Source: Puniceibacterium sp. IMCC21224 (GTDB lineage Bacteria; Pseudomonadota; Alphaproteobacteria; Rhodobacterales; Rhodobacteraceae). From it: DNA of 64,000 nucleotides. The notes beneath the pieces were generated by a model. That model saw nothing but the letters and a program-made list of their open reading frames with translations. It made no database searches and was not told the origin of the DNA. Shown here one piece after another: positions 27,444 through 36,456 of this stretch; the first letter of the stretch is position 1, and each line of letters opens with the position of its first letter. Both the position numbers and the translations under genes were made by a program. Location: positions 3,844,001 through 3,908,000 of the forward strand of contig NZ_LDPY01000001.1 in NCBI RefSeq assembly GCF_001038505.1. Reading direction: 5' to 3'.

Positions 27444-29456
27444 TTGGACCTGTTCATGCAAGCCATGCCGGAACTCGGCAAGGCGCTTTACCTCATATTC
27501 CAGCCGATCCAGTTGCTTTATCTCATGGGCGGTGTGCTGCTTGGTCTGTCTATCGGCGTGCTGCCGGGGCTGGGCGGTATTGCCGGGCTCGCGCTGGTTC
27601 TGCCGTTCTTGTACGGCATCGAACCCGTTGCCGGGCTGGCTCTGATGGTTGGCTTGATTGCAGTGATCCCGACTTCGGACACGTTTTCGTCGGTGCTGAT
27701 GGGCATCCCCGGATCTTCGGCCAGTCAGGCCACCGTTCTGGACGGGTTTCCCCTGTCCAAACAGGGGCACGCGGCGCGGGCGCTGGCGGCGGCCTTTGCC
27801 TCATCCCTGTTCGGCGGCTTGTTTGGTGCGGTAATCCTGACATTCTTTATCCTGATCGCGCGGCCCCTGATCCTCGCCTTTGGTCTGCCCGAGATGCTGA
27901 TGATCACTATCTTGGGCCTGTCGATGGTTGCCATCCTTGCTGGGCGCATACCGCTCAAAGGGGTGGTCGCGGCCGGGTTGGGTGTGATGTTCGCAACCAT
28001 CGGCGCAGCACCTGCGGGTGGCAGCCTGCGCATGTCGACTTATGACCTGCCCTACCTTGTTGACGGCTTTCAACTGGTGATCGTTGGGCTTGGCATTTAC
28101 GCGGTGCCCGAAATCGTTTCGCTGCTACGGCAGGACCGGGCGATTGCCGACGGAGGGTCGTTGGGCGATGGCTGGACACAGGGCCTGCGTGACTGGTGGC
28201 AACATAGGTGGCTGTCGATGCGCTGTGCCACCATCGGCGTGCTGGTCGGGGTGATCCCCGGCCTTGGCGGATCGGTGGTCGATTGGCTGGCCTATGGATC
28301 GGCGGTCCAGACGGCCAAGGATAAGTCGATGTTCGGTCAGGGTGACATTCGCGGCGTGATCGCCCCCGAGAGTTCGAACAACGCCAAAGAGGGCGGTGGC
28401 CTGGTCCCAACGCTGATCTTTGGTATCCCCGGCTCCGGGTCGATGGCGATCTTTTTGGGCGGGCTGGCCCTGCTGAATATGACGCCAGGGCCGCAGATGG
28501 TGCGCAACAACCTCGACGTCACTTATACCATCGTGTGGTCGCTGGCGCTGGCCAACGTCTTTGGGGCGGGGCTGTGCATCATTCTGTCGAAATATATCGC
28601 CAAGATGACCGCGATCCGCTTTACCGTGATCGCGCCCTATCTTTTCATGATCATCGCCTTTGCCGCGTTCCAGTCACGCCAGTCGGCGCTGGATCTGGCG
28701 GCGCTGGTCGGCATCGGGATTTTGGGCATCATGCTGCGACGGTTCGATTTCTCGCGACCCGCGTTTCTGATCGGCTTTGTCCTGAGCACCCAAACCGAGA
28801 TTTTTGTCAATCAGGCCTATCAGATCGCCGGATCACGTTTCCGCCGCTCTACCGAGGCAGGTTTTGATTATATCCTGTCACCGATCACCATCGGCCTGCT
28901 GATACTGACCATCGTGTCGATCATCGTTGGCATCAAGGCGTCCAAGAACATCCGCGAGAACATCGACGCGCCCACTGCAACCAAGGCCGCGCCGGCACTG
29001 TTTCTGGGTCTTGCAGTGGTTTACCTCGTTGCCTCGAACCTAGACTCGCTGGGTGTCGGCCGGTTGCAGGACAAGATCTTTCCGCTGGCGATTGGCACGG
29101 TGACGCTGATGGGCGGGATCGCGCTGCTGGTGCGGATGGTACTGAGACCGGCCTCGGATGACGTGTTCATCGACCTCGAAGCGGGTGACGAAGGCAAGGC
29201 GCCTCACGGCTTGTGGTCGACGCTGAGCTGGTTCGTTGCTCTGGTCATAATGACGTTCGTTGTTGGCCTGATCCTTGCACTGGCGGTATTCCTGATCGCG
29301 TTTTTCCGTGTGCGGGGCCGGTTCGGATGGGGCCGCACGATGCTGGCGTCCGCCATTGGGCTCGGCTTCATCATGTTCCTCGCCTACATCCTTGGGCGCG
29401 ATTTCCCACCGGGTCTGTTGCAGGCACAATTCGACCTTCCCTGGCCATTCACCTGA
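27444..29456 (+). CDS. tctA: Tripartite tricarboxylate transporter permease, TctA-TctB fusion
   Basis: A 670-residue membrane protein. Residues 1 to about 505 are a TctA-type large permease: IGVLPGLGGIAGLALVLPF, ADSTFSS-like region TSDTFSSVLMGIPGSSASQA, and the second repeat GVIPGLGGSVVDWLAYG with GIPGSGSMAIFLGGL. Residues about 525-665 are a TctB-like small subunit with its own KIFPLAIG start and four hydrophobic helices. These parts are normally two genes (about 500 and 150 residues). The start is TTG at 27444 with GGAG seven bases before. It follows tctC and precedes a PrpF-family gene by 10 bases. Confidence 0.87.
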   Translation: MDLFMQAMPELGKALYLIFQPIQLLYLMGGVLLGLSIGVLPGLGGIAGLALVLPFLYGIEPVAGLALMVGLIAVIPTSDTFSSVLMGIPGSSASQATVLDGFPLSKQGHAARALAAAFASSLFGGLFGAVILTFFILIARPLILAFGLPEMLMITILGLSMVAILAGRIPLKGVVAAGLGVMFATIGAAPAGGSLRMSTYDLPYLVDGFQLVIVGLGIYAVPEIVSLLRQDRAIADGGSLGDGWTQGLRDWWQHRWLSMRCATIGVLVGVIPGLGGSVVDWLAYGSAVQTAKDKSMFGQGDIRGVIAPESSNNAKEGGGLVPTLIFGIPGSGSMAIFLGGLALLNMTPGPQMVRNNLDVTYTIVWSLALANVFGAGLCIILSKYIAKMTAIRFTVIAPYLFMIIAFAAFQSRQSALDLAALVGIGILGIMLRRFDFSRPAFLIGFVLSTQTEIFVNQAYQIAGSRFRRSTEAGFDYILSPITIGLLILTIVSIIVGIKASKNIRENIDAPTATKAAPALFLGLAVVYLVASNLDSLGVGRLQDKIFPLAIGTVTLMGGIALLVRMVLRPASDDVFIDLEAGDEGKAPHGLWSTLSWFVALVIMTFVVGLILALAVFLIAFFRVRGRFGWGRTMLASAIGLGFIMFLAYILGRDFPPGLLQAQFDLPWPFT

Positions 29457-29466
29457 GGGCGCTGAC

Positions 29467-30567
29467 ATGACACAAACAGCCATTCCCTATCTCTTCCTTC
29501 GCGGCGGCACGTCGCGGGGGCCCTATTTTCTGCGCGCGGATCTGCCAGAAGACCTCGACACCTTGTCCGAGGTGCTGATAGCTGCCGTCGGTGCCGGTCA
29601 TCCGCTCAACATCGACGGGATCGGCGGCGGTAACGCGGTGACAACCAAGGTCGCCATGCTGAGCGCGTCCGAGCGTGACGATTGCGATGTCGACTATTTC
29701 TTTGCCCAGGTCACGGTTGAAAAGCGCGAGGTCGATTATCGGCCCACCTGCGGCAACATCATGGTTGGCGTCGGCCCTGCCGCGATCGAATTGGGGCTGG
29801 TCGCGGCGCAGGACGGTGAAACCCCCGTGCGCATCCATGCCGTAAACACCGGCGCCGTGGTCGAAGCCGTGGTGCAGACCCCTGGCGGGCATGTGCTCTA
29901 TGACGGGGATTTCGCGATTGCCGGCGTGCCGGGGACTGCTGCGCCGATCCGCCTTGGCTTTATGGAGACAGTCGGCTCGGTCACCGGGGCGCTGTTGCCG
30001 ACGGGCAATATCCGCGACGTGATCGACGGGGTCGAAGTGACTTGTATGGATGTCGCCATGCCCGTGATGATGGCGCGCGCCAGCGACTTTGGCCTGACGG
30101 GATATGAGACGCAGAAAGAATTGGACGAGAACCGCGCCTTTTATGACCGCGCCGAGCCGATCCGCCTGAAAGCCGGCGAATTGATGGGGCTTGGCGATGT
30201 GTCAAAATCGGTGACGCCCAAGATCACGTTGTTGGCAGAACCACGCAATGGTGGATCGGTAACAGCACGGTATTTCATGCCCTGGACCTGCCATCCGTCA
30301 ATGGCCGTCACTGGCGCGCAATGCATCGCCGCCTGCGCGATTCTGCCCGGCACGGTGGCGGATGGCCTGTCCGAGGGGCTAGCCGGGCAATTCGCGCCAC
30401 TGACCGTCGGGGTCGAACATCCAATGGGCACCTTCGAGGTGGTCGTTGATTTCGAACATCAGGGTGACGGCGTTGCGATCCGTTCGGCCGGAGTCGTGCG
30501 CACTGCGCGGCTTTTGGCGCGAGGCGAGGTGATGGTGCCGTCACGTGTCTGGAAAGGCTTTTCCTGA
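29467..30567 (+). CDS. PrpF-family isomerase (4-oxalomesaconate tautomerase / aconitate isomerase-like)
   Basis: A 366-residue protein of the diaminopimelate-epimerase fold PrpF family. Motifs are FLRGGTSRGPYF, the cysteine-containing PTCGNIMVGVGPAAIE and a second TGAQCIAACAILPG. Family members move double bonds in unsaturated tricarboxylates such as methylaconitate, aconitate or 4-oxalomesaconate. Its place in an operon with a tricarboxylate transporter and near TcuAB fits an aconitate-type substrate. The gallate-pathway partners that would suggest a 4-oxalomesaconate role (GalA, GalB, GalC) are absent. Confidence 0.87.
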   Translation: MTQTAIPYLFLRGGTSRGPYFLRADLPEDLDTLSEVLIAAVGAGHPLNIDGIGGGNAVTTKVAMLSASERDDCDVDYFFAQVTVEKREVDYRPTCGNIMVGVGPAAIELGLVAAQDGETPVRIHAVNTGAVVEAVVQTPGGHVLYDGDFAIAGVPGTAAPIRLGFMETVGSVTGALLPTGNIRDVIDGVEVTCMDVAMPVMMARASDFGLTGYETQKELDENRAFYDRAEPIRLKAGELMGLGDVSKSVTPKITLLAEPRNGGSVTARYFMPWTCHPSMAVTGAQCIAACAILPGTVADGLSEGLAGQFAPLTVGVEHPMGTFEVVVDFEHQGDGVAIRSAGVVRTARLLARGEVMVPSRVWKGFS

Positions 30568-30577
30568 CACGATTTAA

Positions 30578-30595
30578 CGTATACTATTGCATACA
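30578..30595. promoter_or_regulatory. Candidate operator palindrome, copy 2
   Basis: CGTATACTATTGCATACA lies 11 bases after the PrpF-family stop and 25 bases before the next start. It matches the site at 25895-25912 at 15 of 18 positions and keeps the GTATAC, ATTGC and TACA blocks. It probably controls the thiamine diphosphate enzyme operon together with tcuA/tctC. Confidence 0.6.
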
Positions 30596-30619
30596 TTGAT
30601 CCGAGTCATGTGAGGTCCC

Positions 30620-30886
30620 ATGTCTGCACAGACCATTCCCCCTGCAAACCCGATCGGGGCAAACACAGATTCGACCCAGCCAACCCTTTCGCCAATTTCC
30701 CAGGCCGAGGCCGCGATCACTGCTGCGTTGCGCCAAATTCACACCAAGATCGCAGAATACCCCGGCCCGATTGCCGGCTGTGACGCTCAGTTCAACCACT
30801 TGCTGGAATCTCGGCGGCGTCTGGAACGCGCCCGGACCGAACTCGGTTGCTCCGGGTTTGTTCCACCGTCGCGACACCACGCCTGA
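30620..30886 (+). CDS. Small hypothetical protein
   Basis: An 88-residue protein of unknown function, starting at the ATG at 30620 with GAGG 6 bases upstream. The N-terminal third is Pro/Thr-rich, and the rest is helical and charged (EAAITAALRQIHTKIAEY and CDAQFNHLLESRRRLERAR). No signal peptide. It lies between the candidate operator and the thiamine diphosphate enzyme gene, 19 bases before the latter, so it is probably the first gene of that operon. It could be a subunit or a spurious frame; position and ribosome site favour a real gene. Confidence 0.55.
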   Translation: MSAQTIPPANPIGANTDSTQPTLSPISQAEAAITAALRQIHTKIAEYPGPIAGCDAQFNHLLESRRRLERARTELGCSGFVPPSRHHA

Positions 30887-30905
30887 CCAAAAGGATTTGC
30901 CGCCG

Positions 30906-32582
30906 ATGGCCCTTCATATGTTCGAAACCCTCGCTGACAGCTTTGTTGCCGAAGGGATCGAGACCTGTTTTGCCCTGCTTGGCGACGCCAACATGAACTG
31001 GGCCACAGCGCTGTCCGAACGCGGTGTGCGGATGATCTATGTGCGGCACGAACACTGCGCCGTCGCCGCGGCCACCGCCTATGCCCGCAAGACTGGCAAA
31101 GTGGGCATCGCAACCGTCACCTGCGGGCCGGGGGTCACGCAGATACTGACCGCCCTGCCCGCCGCCGTGCGGGCACGAATACCCTTGGTGATCTTTGCCG
31201 GGGAATCGCCACTGGGGGCAGCGTGGTACAATCAGGAACTGGATCAGGCCCCGCTGATCACAGCCACGGGTGCGATCTATCGTCAATTGCACCACATCCC
31301 GCGCATGACCACCGAAATCCGCGACGCGTTTGCTACCGCGCAAGAACAGCGCTGCCCGGTGGTGATCGGTGTGCCCTTGGATTTGCAGTCGAAACCCGCG
31401 CCAGACGCCGCCGCCCCGCCTGCATCGTCAGACGCGATCCTGCCCCGAACCACTGCGCTGCGGCCCAATCCGGCGGATGTCACGGACCTCACCGATCACA
31501 TCGCGCAGGTCCGGCGGATCGTGGTGATGGCGGGACTGGGGGCGGCTGGTGCGGTCGATGCCTGCCGGGCGCTGGCGGACAAGACTGGCGCGTTGCTGGC
31601 CACAACTCTGCCCGCGCGCGGGTTGTTTCACGGCGATCCGTTTTCGGTCGGGATCGCTGGCGGCTATTCCTCTACGTTGGCGCGGGCGCTGTTCGCCGAG
31701 GCCGATCTGGTGATTGCTGTCGGTTGCCGCCTGTCGCAGCACACCCTGGACAAGGGCAAGCTGTTCCCCGGTGCGGAAATCCTCCAGATCGACACCGATC
31801 CGCGCGCACTAAGCCAGGGCATGGCGGCGGCCAATCGTCACCTGTGCGGCGACGCAAAACTGGCCGTCGAGGCGCTGACACAGGCGATGCCGCAGCAGCC
31901 GGGCTGGCGCAACGATCGACTGGCGGCAGCTATTACCGATGCCCCGTCCGACACCGCCGAATTTCCTCCGGAACCAAATGTGCTCGACCCGCGCGACGTC
32001 GTTGCCGCGCTGGATGCGGCGCTGCCGCAAGACTGGCAGATGGTCAATTCCTCGGGGCATTGTGCATTCTTCAGCGCGCATATGAACCGCCCCTTTGCGA
32101 CATTCCTGACGATCCGCGAATTCGGCGCCATCGGCAACGGCATCTCTTATGCCATGGGCGTTGCTGCGGCCCGTCCCGACGATACGGTGGTGCTGTTCGA
32201 CGGCGACGGATCTCTGCTCATGCACGTGCAGGAACTTGAGACGATCCGCCGCCACGGGCTGAACATTCTGATCTGTGCGCTCAACGATCGTGCGTATGGG
32301 TCCGAAATCCACAAGCTGCGCGACGAAGGGCTGTCGGATGCCGGTGCCGTCTTTGGTGCCACCGATCTGGCGTCAATCGCACGCGGGTTTGGTATCGCGG
32401 GGCACCGTGTGGATGACCTGACGCAACTTCCGGCACTTGTGGCAGAGTTTGCTCGCAGTGGCGGCGCGGCGGTCTGGGATTTTCCGATTTCCGACCATGT
32501 CGCATCGCCAGTCATCCGGCGGGCCCACCCCACCGGGCATTCGGGCACCGAACGCCCCATCGACATAAAGGCACTGCTATGA
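30906..32582 (+). CDS. Thiamine diphosphate-dependent enzyme (acetolactate synthase/decarboxylase superfamily)
   Basis: A 558-residue enzyme with the three-domain layout of this superfamily. The N-terminal Pyr domain has the cofactor-activating Glu49 (VRHEHCAVAAATAYARKTG), the middle FAD/NAD-like domain is at about 190-330, and the C-terminal PP domain has the cofactor motif DGDGSLLMH with the downstream asparagine in ICALND. It is a 2-oxoacid decarboxylase or carboligase; the substrate cannot be read from sequence. The stop overlaps the ATG of the D-2-hydroxyacid dehydrogenase by four bases, so the products probably act in one pathway. Confidence 0.9.
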   Translation: MALHMFETLADSFVAEGIETCFALLGDANMNWATALSERGVRMIYVRHEHCAVAAATAYARKTGKVGIATVTCGPGVTQILTALPAAVRARIPLVIFAGESPLGAAWYNQELDQAPLITATGAIYRQLHHIPRMTTEIRDAFATAQEQRCPVVIGVPLDLQSKPAPDAAAPPASSDAILPRTTALRPNPADVTDLTDHIAQVRRIVVMAGLGAAGAVDACRALADKTGALLATTLPARGLFHGDPFSVGIAGGYSSTLARALFAEADLVIAVGCRLSQHTLDKGKLFPGAEILQIDTDPRALSQGMAAANRHLCGDAKLAVEALTQAMPQQPGWRNDRLAAAITDAPSDTAEFPPEPNVLDPRDVVAALDAALPQDWQMVNSSGHCAFFSAHMNRPFATFLTIREFGAIGNGISYAMGVAAARPDDTVVLFDGDGSLLMHVQELETIRRHGLNILICALNDRAYGSEIHKLRDEGLSDAGAVFGATDLASIARGFGIAGHRVDDLTQLPALVAEFARSGGAAVWDFPISDHVASPVIRRAHPTGHSGTERPIDIKALL

Positions 32583-33568
32583 AGGTTCACCTGCTTGACG
32601 ACTGGTACGATACCCTGCGCGGCCTGCCCTGTTTCAAACTGCTCGATGGTCACGACGTAACCGTGTGGACAGATCGCGCACCGGACGAGGCGACACTGGC
32701 GCAGCGCATTGCCACCGCAGACGCCGTGGTGCTGTACCGTGACCGAACCGCGATCACTGACACCCTCGCCGCTCGTCTGACCGGTCCGCAGCTGATCGCG
32801 ATGCGCGGTCAGCACAACCACGTCGACGCCGAGGCGCTGACCCGCGCCGGCATCCTGTTCTGCTCGCATATGGCCAAAGACGGTCCCTCGACCTCGACCG
32901 CCGAGCTGACCTTTGGCCTGATCCTGTCGGCCCTGCGCTATCTGCCGGAACAGATCGCCTCGGCCCGCGCGGGTCAGTGGCAGGGCGGCGCGCCTCTGGG
33001 GCGCAATGTGGCAGGCAAGCGGCTGGGCCTCTATGGCTATGGCGCGATCTCGAGCGTTGTCGCAGATTTTGCCCGTGCCTTTGGGATGGAGGTGCAGTTC
33101 TGGGCCTCGGACTCAGGTGTGTCGCGGGCCCGTGCCGATGGTGCCCCGGTCGCACAAAGCCGCACCGATTTCTTTGCCACCTCGGATGTGGTGAGCATTC
33201 ACAAACGCCTGACACCGGCGACAAAGTCCGAGATCACGCTGACCGATCTGATGGCGATGGGCCCGGGTTCGATCCTTGTCAACACTTCGCGCGCGGGGCT
33301 GATCGAGGCGGATGCCGTGCTCGCCGCACTCAATGCCGACCGGATCGGGCGTGCGGCGATTGACGTGTTCTCGGCTGAGCCGATGCTCGACCCGGGGGAT
33401 GCGCTGCTGTCGCATCCACATGTGATCCCGACGCCGCATATCGGCTTTGTCACCGCCGAAGAGTTGAACCGCCAGTTCACTGACATCTTCACCGTCGTCA
33501 ATGCCTATGCGGCGGGTGCGCCGGTACAGATGATCAACCCCGCGGTCTGGACAGACGGTCAGAGCTGA
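32579..33568 (+). CDS. D-2-hydroxyacid dehydrogenase, NAD-dependent
   Basis: A 329-residue member of the phosphoglycerate dehydrogenase-like family. The nucleotide-binding loop is LGLYGYGAIS (Ser in place of the third glycine). The catalytic trio is visible: Arg in VNTSRAGLIEADA, Glu in AIDVFSAEP, His in TPHIGFVT. It would reduce a 2-oxoacid or oxidise a D-2-hydroxyacid. It is coupled to the thiamine diphosphate enzyme. Its last 35 bases overlap the convergent LysR gene. Confidence 0.9.
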   Translation: MKVHLLDDWYDTLRGLPCFKLLDGHDVTVWTDRAPDEATLAQRIATADAVVLYRDRTAITDTLAARLTGPQLIAMRGQHNHVDAEALTRAGILFCSHMAKDGPSTSTAELTFGLILSALRYLPEQIASARAGQWQGGAPLGRNVAGKRLGLYGYGAISSVVADFARAFGMEVQFWASDSGVSRARADGAPVAQSRTDFFATSDVVSIHKRLTPATKSEITLTDLMAMGPGSILVNTSRAGLIEADAVLAALNADRIGRAAIDVFSAEPMLDPGDALLSHPHVIPTPHIGFVTAEELNRQFTDIFTVVNAYAAGAPVQMINPAVWTDGQS

Positions 33569-34475
33569 GAGCAATATGGGTACGAAAGTTTTCGAACAGT
33601 TCGGTTTCGATACGGGCCAAAAGATCGGCGGCGGTGTCCGACATCGGCACGCCGCGCCGCGACACAACGCCGAGTGTGCGTTGCAATCGCACCCCGTCGA
33701 ATGGCACCGAAACCAAAGACGAGGGCGCCATAGCAATGGCGGATTCCGGCAGGATCGTCATCGCCGCCCCGCGTGCAGCCAACCGCATTGCCATGGTCGC
33801 ATTCTGCACCTCAAACTGCCAGCGGATGCGATCACGCATGTCGCCAAACGCCACGTCAAGCAATTCGCGGTTCTTGGATTGCGACCGAATCCGCGCCAGT
33901 TTGACCCCTTCGATATCCGCCAGTGTCACAGAGTCACGAGTGGAATAGGGATGATCGTTGCGCATGAACAGACGGTAATCCTCGTCCACCAAGGGGCGCA
34001 GACGCAGGTCGGACAGTTCGGCAGACACGATGGTCAGACCGAATTCCGCCGAACCGCTGCGTACCGCTTCGGAAATACGATCCACCGGAATATCGAGCAG
34101 CTCAAACGCGATTTGCGGGTGCTCTTCCGACATTTTCATCAGGACCGGGGGCAGCACCGAATTGGCAATCGACGGCAGGCACGCAAAAGCCAGCCGCCGT
34201 GCCTGCCGTTGGGCCCCGGCGCGCACGGATTCGTAGATGTCCTGCAAAGCCTTGAGTTGCTTGCGTGCCTCGGGCAACAGACCCTGACCGATCTGGGTCA
34301 GCGACACCTCGCGGCTGGACCGGGTCAGCAGCGCCGATCCCAGATCCTGCTCGATCTTGCGCAGCCGGTGGCTGAGCGCAGCCTGCGACAGGTGCAGCGA
34401 CTCAGCGGCGCGCTGAAACGATCCGTAATCGGCAATCGCGACAAAGGCTTCGAGGCCAAGGTAGTCCACGCGCAT
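33534..34475 (-). CDS. LysR-family transcriptional regulator
   Basis: A 313-residue regulator. The winged helix-turn-helix is at residues 5-65 (LEAFVAIADYGSFQRAAES, LHLSQAALSHRLRKIEQDLG, LLTRSSREVSLTQIG), followed by a type 2 periplasmic-binding-like effector domain. It is convergent with the dehydrogenase, overlapping 35 bases, and divergent from the TauE/SafE permease across 65 bases. It therefore probably controls the permease and perhaps the catabolic genes, with a carboxylate as coinducer. No clear T-N11-A box was identified. Confidence 0.93.
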   Translation of the reverse strand: MRVDYLGLEAFVAIADYGSFQRAAESLHLSQAALSHRLRKIEQDLGSALLTRSSREVSLTQIGQGLLPEARKQLKALQDIYESVRAGAQRQARRLAFACLPSIANSVLPPVLMKMSEEHPQIAFELLDIPVDRISEAVRSGSAEFGLTIVSAELSDLRLRPLVDEDYRLFMRNDHPYSTRDSVTLADIEGVKLARIRSQSKNRELLDVAFGDMRDRIRWQFEVQNATMAMRLAARGAAMTILPESAIAMAPSSLVSVPFDGVRLQRTLGVVSRRGVPMSDTAADLLARIETELFENFRTHIALSSDRLSRPRG

Positions 34476-34540
34476 CGGATCGACTCCTGTCCATTGGGTT
34501 GCGCCACGCTAGCGGGCACACCCGCCGGAGCAAGCCCAAG

Positions 34541-35305
34541 ATGATCCTACCGCAGATCCTGTTGCCTGATGGCATGACCGAGATGGTGTTTGCCATATTG
34601 GTCACCACCAGTTTTGTGGCGTCCCTGATTACCGTGGCCTTTGGGATCGGGGGCGGCGGCGTGATGCTGGCGGTGATGGCTACTCTGGTGCCGCCGGCTG
34701 CGCTGATCCCAACGCATGGGGTCATCCAGGTCGGGTCGAACCTGGGGCGGGCGCTGGTGACTTTGCGGCATATCTTTTGGCCCGCGGTTCCCGCCTTTGC
34801 GCTTGGCTCACTGATCGGGGCCGCAATGGGCGGCGCGTTGGTGATCAATCTGCCGCCTGAATGGGTGCAGATCGGCGTCGGCGCGTTTGTGATCTGGTCC
34901 GTGCTGGGGCGTCCGCCACGGGGCGTACGTGACTGGCCCGTCGTTGTCGGCGCTGTGTCGAGCTTTCTGACGATGTTCTTTGGTGCAACCGGGCTGTTCG
35001 TGGCAACGTTTACCAAATCGCAGAACCTGCCGCGCCATGCCCATGTCGCCACACACGCGACGCTGATGACGGTACAGCACGGGGTTAAATCCCTGACCTT
35101 TGGTCTGCTTGGCTTTGCTTTTGCCGATTGGTGGCCCTTTATCATCGTGATGATTGCAGCCGGTTTCTGTGGCACGCTTGTCGGCAAGACGCTGCTGAAT
35201 CGTATTGACGATCGCCGCTTCAAGATCGCGCTTGATGTGATCCTGATCCTGCTGTCGCTTCGTCTGATCTACAGCGGACTGCGCCAGCTGTTCACCGGCG
35301 CCTGA
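34541..35305 (+). CDS. TauE/SafE family sulfite exporter-like permease
   Basis: A 254-residue membrane protein with about eight hydrophobic segments and the family patterns FGIGGGGVMLAV near residue 35 and FGATGLFVATF in the second half. TauE/SafE proteins export sulfite, sulfoacetate or other organic anions. Divergent from LysR, so it is likely LysR-controlled. It may export or import an organic acid of the adjacent pathway; that is inference. Confidence 0.88.
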   Translation: MILPQILLPDGMTEMVFAILVTTSFVASLITVAFGIGGGGVMLAVMATLVPPAALIPTHGVIQVGSNLGRALVTLRHIFWPAVPAFALGSLIGAAMGGALVINLPPEWVQIGVGAFVIWSVLGRPPRGVRDWPVVVGAVSSFLTMFFGATGLFVATFTKSQNLPRHAHVATHATLMTVQHGVKSLTFGLLGFAFADWWPFIIVMIAAGFCGTLVGKTLLNRIDDRRFKIALDVILILLSLRLIYSGLRQLFTGA

Positions 35306-35367
35306 CATGCGGCCCGGACCGCCGAAATGCGCGACGCCTCGCCAACGGCGCATAACCTCGGATTTCT

Positions 35368-35397
35368 GATGTCCGCGCTTGGCTGAACGCGGACATC
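35368..35397. terminator. Hairpin between convergent genes
   Basis: Perfect 10-bp arms (GATGTCCGCG at 35368-35377, CGCGGACATC at 35388-35397) around a ten-base loop lie between the TauE/SafE gene and the convergent flavin monooxygenase gene. There is no T run. Confidence 0.55.
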
Positions 35398-35436
35398 TCT
35401 GCGGATGCCCGAAACCGGGTCAGCTCGCGCCTGATA

Positions 35437-36456
35437 CTACCTCCACCCCAGAGCTGGGGCGACATGGGTCAGGATACTTTCGATCACATGGGTGTTGTAG
35501 TCGACCCCTAGCATATTGGGCACCGTCAACAGCAAGGTGTCGGCCTCGGCAATACCCTCGTCCTGACGCAGCTGCGCAATCAGCTTGTCCGGCTCTTCGG
35601 CATAGCCGCGCCCAAAGACGGCGCGCGTCTGGTCAAGGATGCCAAACTGATCACCCTCTTTGCCGCCGCGCCCGAAATACAGCCGATCGCGGTCGTCCAT
35701 CAGCGCAAAGATCGACCGGCTGACCGACACGCGCGGGGTCCGCTTGTGGCCCGCCGCCGCCCAGGCCGCACGATAGGCGCGGATCTGTTTGGCCTGCTGA
35801 ACGTGAAACGGCTCGCCGGTTTCATCGTCCTTCAGCGTTGAGCTTTGCAGGTTCATCCCCATCTGCGCCGCCCATTCCGCAGTGGCGTCGGACCCGGCCC
35901 CCCACCAGATACGCTCTCGCAACCCTTCTGAATGCGGTTCAAGCCGCAACAGACCCGGGGGATTGGGGAACATCGGCCGCGGGTTCGGCTGAGCAAAGCC
36001 TTTGCCCTCGAGCTGGTCCAGAAACACCGCCGTATGCCGCCGGGCCATGTCAGCCGGGCTTTCGCCATCGTCCGGCCCATAGCCAAAGTGGCGCCAGCCA
36101 TCAATCACCTGTTCTGGTGAACCCCGGCTGATGCCCAGTTGCAGGCGGCCCCCTGCGATCAGATCGGCGGACCCAGCATCTTCGACCATATAGAGCGGGT
36201 TTTCGTACCGCATGTCGATGACACCGGTGCCGATCTCGATCTTCGACGTGCGCGCACCCACGGCTGCCAACAGCGGAAATGGCGACGCCAACTGGCGTGC
36301 GTAGTGATGGACACGGTAATAGGCACCGTCCAGCCCAAGCTGTTCGGCGGCGACCGCCAACTCGATAGATTGCAGCAGGACGTCGGAAGCGGAGCGAACC
36401 TGCGAGCCGGACTCAGCACTCCAATGTCCGAAGCTGAGAAAACCGATATGTTTCAT
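35437..36456 (-). CDS. LLM-class flavin-dependent oxidoreductase (second copy)
   Basis: A 339-residue luciferase-like monooxygenase. It begins MKHIGFLSFGHW, with VHHYARQLASPFPLLAAVGA, the barrel strand KIEIGTGVIDMRYENPLYM and RLQLGISRGSPEQVI. It resembles the putative FMN-dependent luciferase-like subfamily and is not a close paralogue of the gene at 3478-4479. The ATG at 36456 follows AGAGGTTTGCC. The longer open frame upstream is non-coding. It is a single gene; its substrate is unknown. Confidence 0.9.
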   Translation of the reverse strand: MKHIGFLSFGHWSAESGSQVRSASDVLLQSIELAVAAEQLGLDGAYYRVHHYARQLASPFPLLAAVGARTSKIEIGTGVIDMRYENPLYMVEDAGSADLIAGGRLQLGISRGSPEQVIDGWRHFGYGPDDGESPADMARRHTAVFLDQLEGKGFAQPNPRPMFPNPPGLLRLEPHSEGLRERIWWGAGSDATAEWAAQMGMNLQSSTLKDDETGEPFHVQQAKQIRAYRAAWAAAGHKRTPRVSVSRSIFALMDDRDRLYFGRGGKEGDQFGILDQTRAVFGRGYAEEPDKLIAQLRQDEGIAEADTLLLTVPNMLGVDYNTHVIESILTHVAPALGWR

